Of a stretch of DNA of 52,235 nucleotides, positions 52,157 to 52,235 are shown one piece after another (the stretch's first letter is position 1; each line of letters begins with the position of its first letter). The position numbers and the translations under genes were made by a program. Origin of the DNA: Bacteroidales bacterium (GTDB lineage: Bacteria > Bacteroidota > Bacteroidia > Bacteroidales > UBA12077); assembly GCA_013138975.1 (NCBI GenBank), contig WTBR01000129.1:1-52235 (forward strand), in the 5' to 3' direction. A model generated the notes under the pieces. That model saw nothing but the letters and a program-made list of their open reading frames with translations. It was not told where the DNA came from and did no database searches.

Positions 52157-52235
52157 ATACAAAAGAATATGATTGCTTATATACACAGCCAACCACCATA
52201 AATAAATTAACAGACCTAACTAATTATTAGTTAAT
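52157..52235. repeat. Direct repeat, copy 2, reaching the window edge
   Basis: CAAAAGAATATGATTGCTTATATACACA ... ATAAATAAATTAACAGA ... CTAACTAATTATTAGTTAAT corresponds to copy 1 at 51801-51878. Since copy 1 lies directly behind a precursor gene, copy 2 predicts the end of another precursor about 19 bp beyond the window. Confidence 0.78.

Noticed and set aside
52021..52230. Plus-strand 69-residue ORF
   Set aside because: It is antisense to the GG-leader precursor and has a biased Phe/Asn composition expected of a complement of Lys/Leu codons.

Overview
The window is a low-GC chromosomal segment of a Bacteroidota bacterium, probably an anaerobe or facultative anaerobe near the Marinilabiliales/Bacteroidales. 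The lineage shows in type IX secretion (T9SS) C-terminal sorting domains, TAnnTTTG promoter -7 elements, lipoproteins with acidic residues after the lipobox Cys, DUF3857, M28 and M49 family proteins, and RNA-free intergenic inverted repeats typical of that phylum. I saw no rRNA, tRNA, CRISPR array, transposase or phage gene.

Layout. (1) 155-1819: a T9SS-exported propeller-like protein. (2) 2684-9072: a sulfur-carrier and Hdr/Qmo-type cluster: dead DsrE paralog, DsrE2-like protein, TusA, free-standing MvhD-like protein, QmoA-like HdrA, QmoB/HdrA-like protein, small winged-helix protein, QmoC-like HdrC-cytochrome b fusion. (3) 9182-12981: two DUF3857/transglutaminase-fold exported proteins, the second apparently catalytically dead. 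(4) 13122-17567 (minus): DHOD-like protein, ferritin gene remnant, FtsX-type permease, ferritin-like protein. (5) 17747-29162 (minus): a complete Mrp-type membrane complex in the order A-B-C-D-EF-G-(H/H')-M-J-K-L-N, with residue signatures of MBX/MBS (sulfane-sulfur reductase type) rather than hydrogenase, its last subunit fused to a GltD-like NAD(P)H-binding module, and a four-helix-bundle gene inserted between L and N. (6) 29209-31125: two Crp/Fnr regulators, one with a full FNR-like four-Cys set and one with those Cys replaced, plus several dyad operators. (7) 31170-35127: an 11-haem lipoprotein cytochrome, two double-rhodanese lipoproteins and a small Cys-rich protein. (8) 35407-51066: TlpA-like thioredoxin, small Cys-rich lipoprotein, AsmA-family protein, DPP III-like M49 peptidase, a 2471-residue T9SS adhesin-like protein and an M28 peptidase. 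(9) 51405-52235: M28 pseudogene fragment and a small GG-leader peptide (RiPP/lanthipeptide-type precursor) bracketed by direct repeats that suggest a tandem precursor array running off the window.

How it may fit together (inference). Cytosolic sulfur carriers (DsrE2, TusA) and a quinone-linked Hdr/Qmo complex sit in one window with an ion-pumping MBX/MBS-like complex, a probably surface-exposed multihaem cytochrome and rhodanese lipoproteins. The Hdr/Qmo cluster and the cytochrome/rhodanese operon share an identical 22-bp upstream element centred on the palindrome TGTTAATTAATTAACA, and FNR-like dyads lie beside the cytochrome gene. The simplest reading is an anaerobically regulated sulfane-sulfur/polysulfide redox island in a Bacteroidota. 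No dsrAB, aprAB, sat, phs or psr gene is in the window, so the substrate and direction are not fixed by the sequence.
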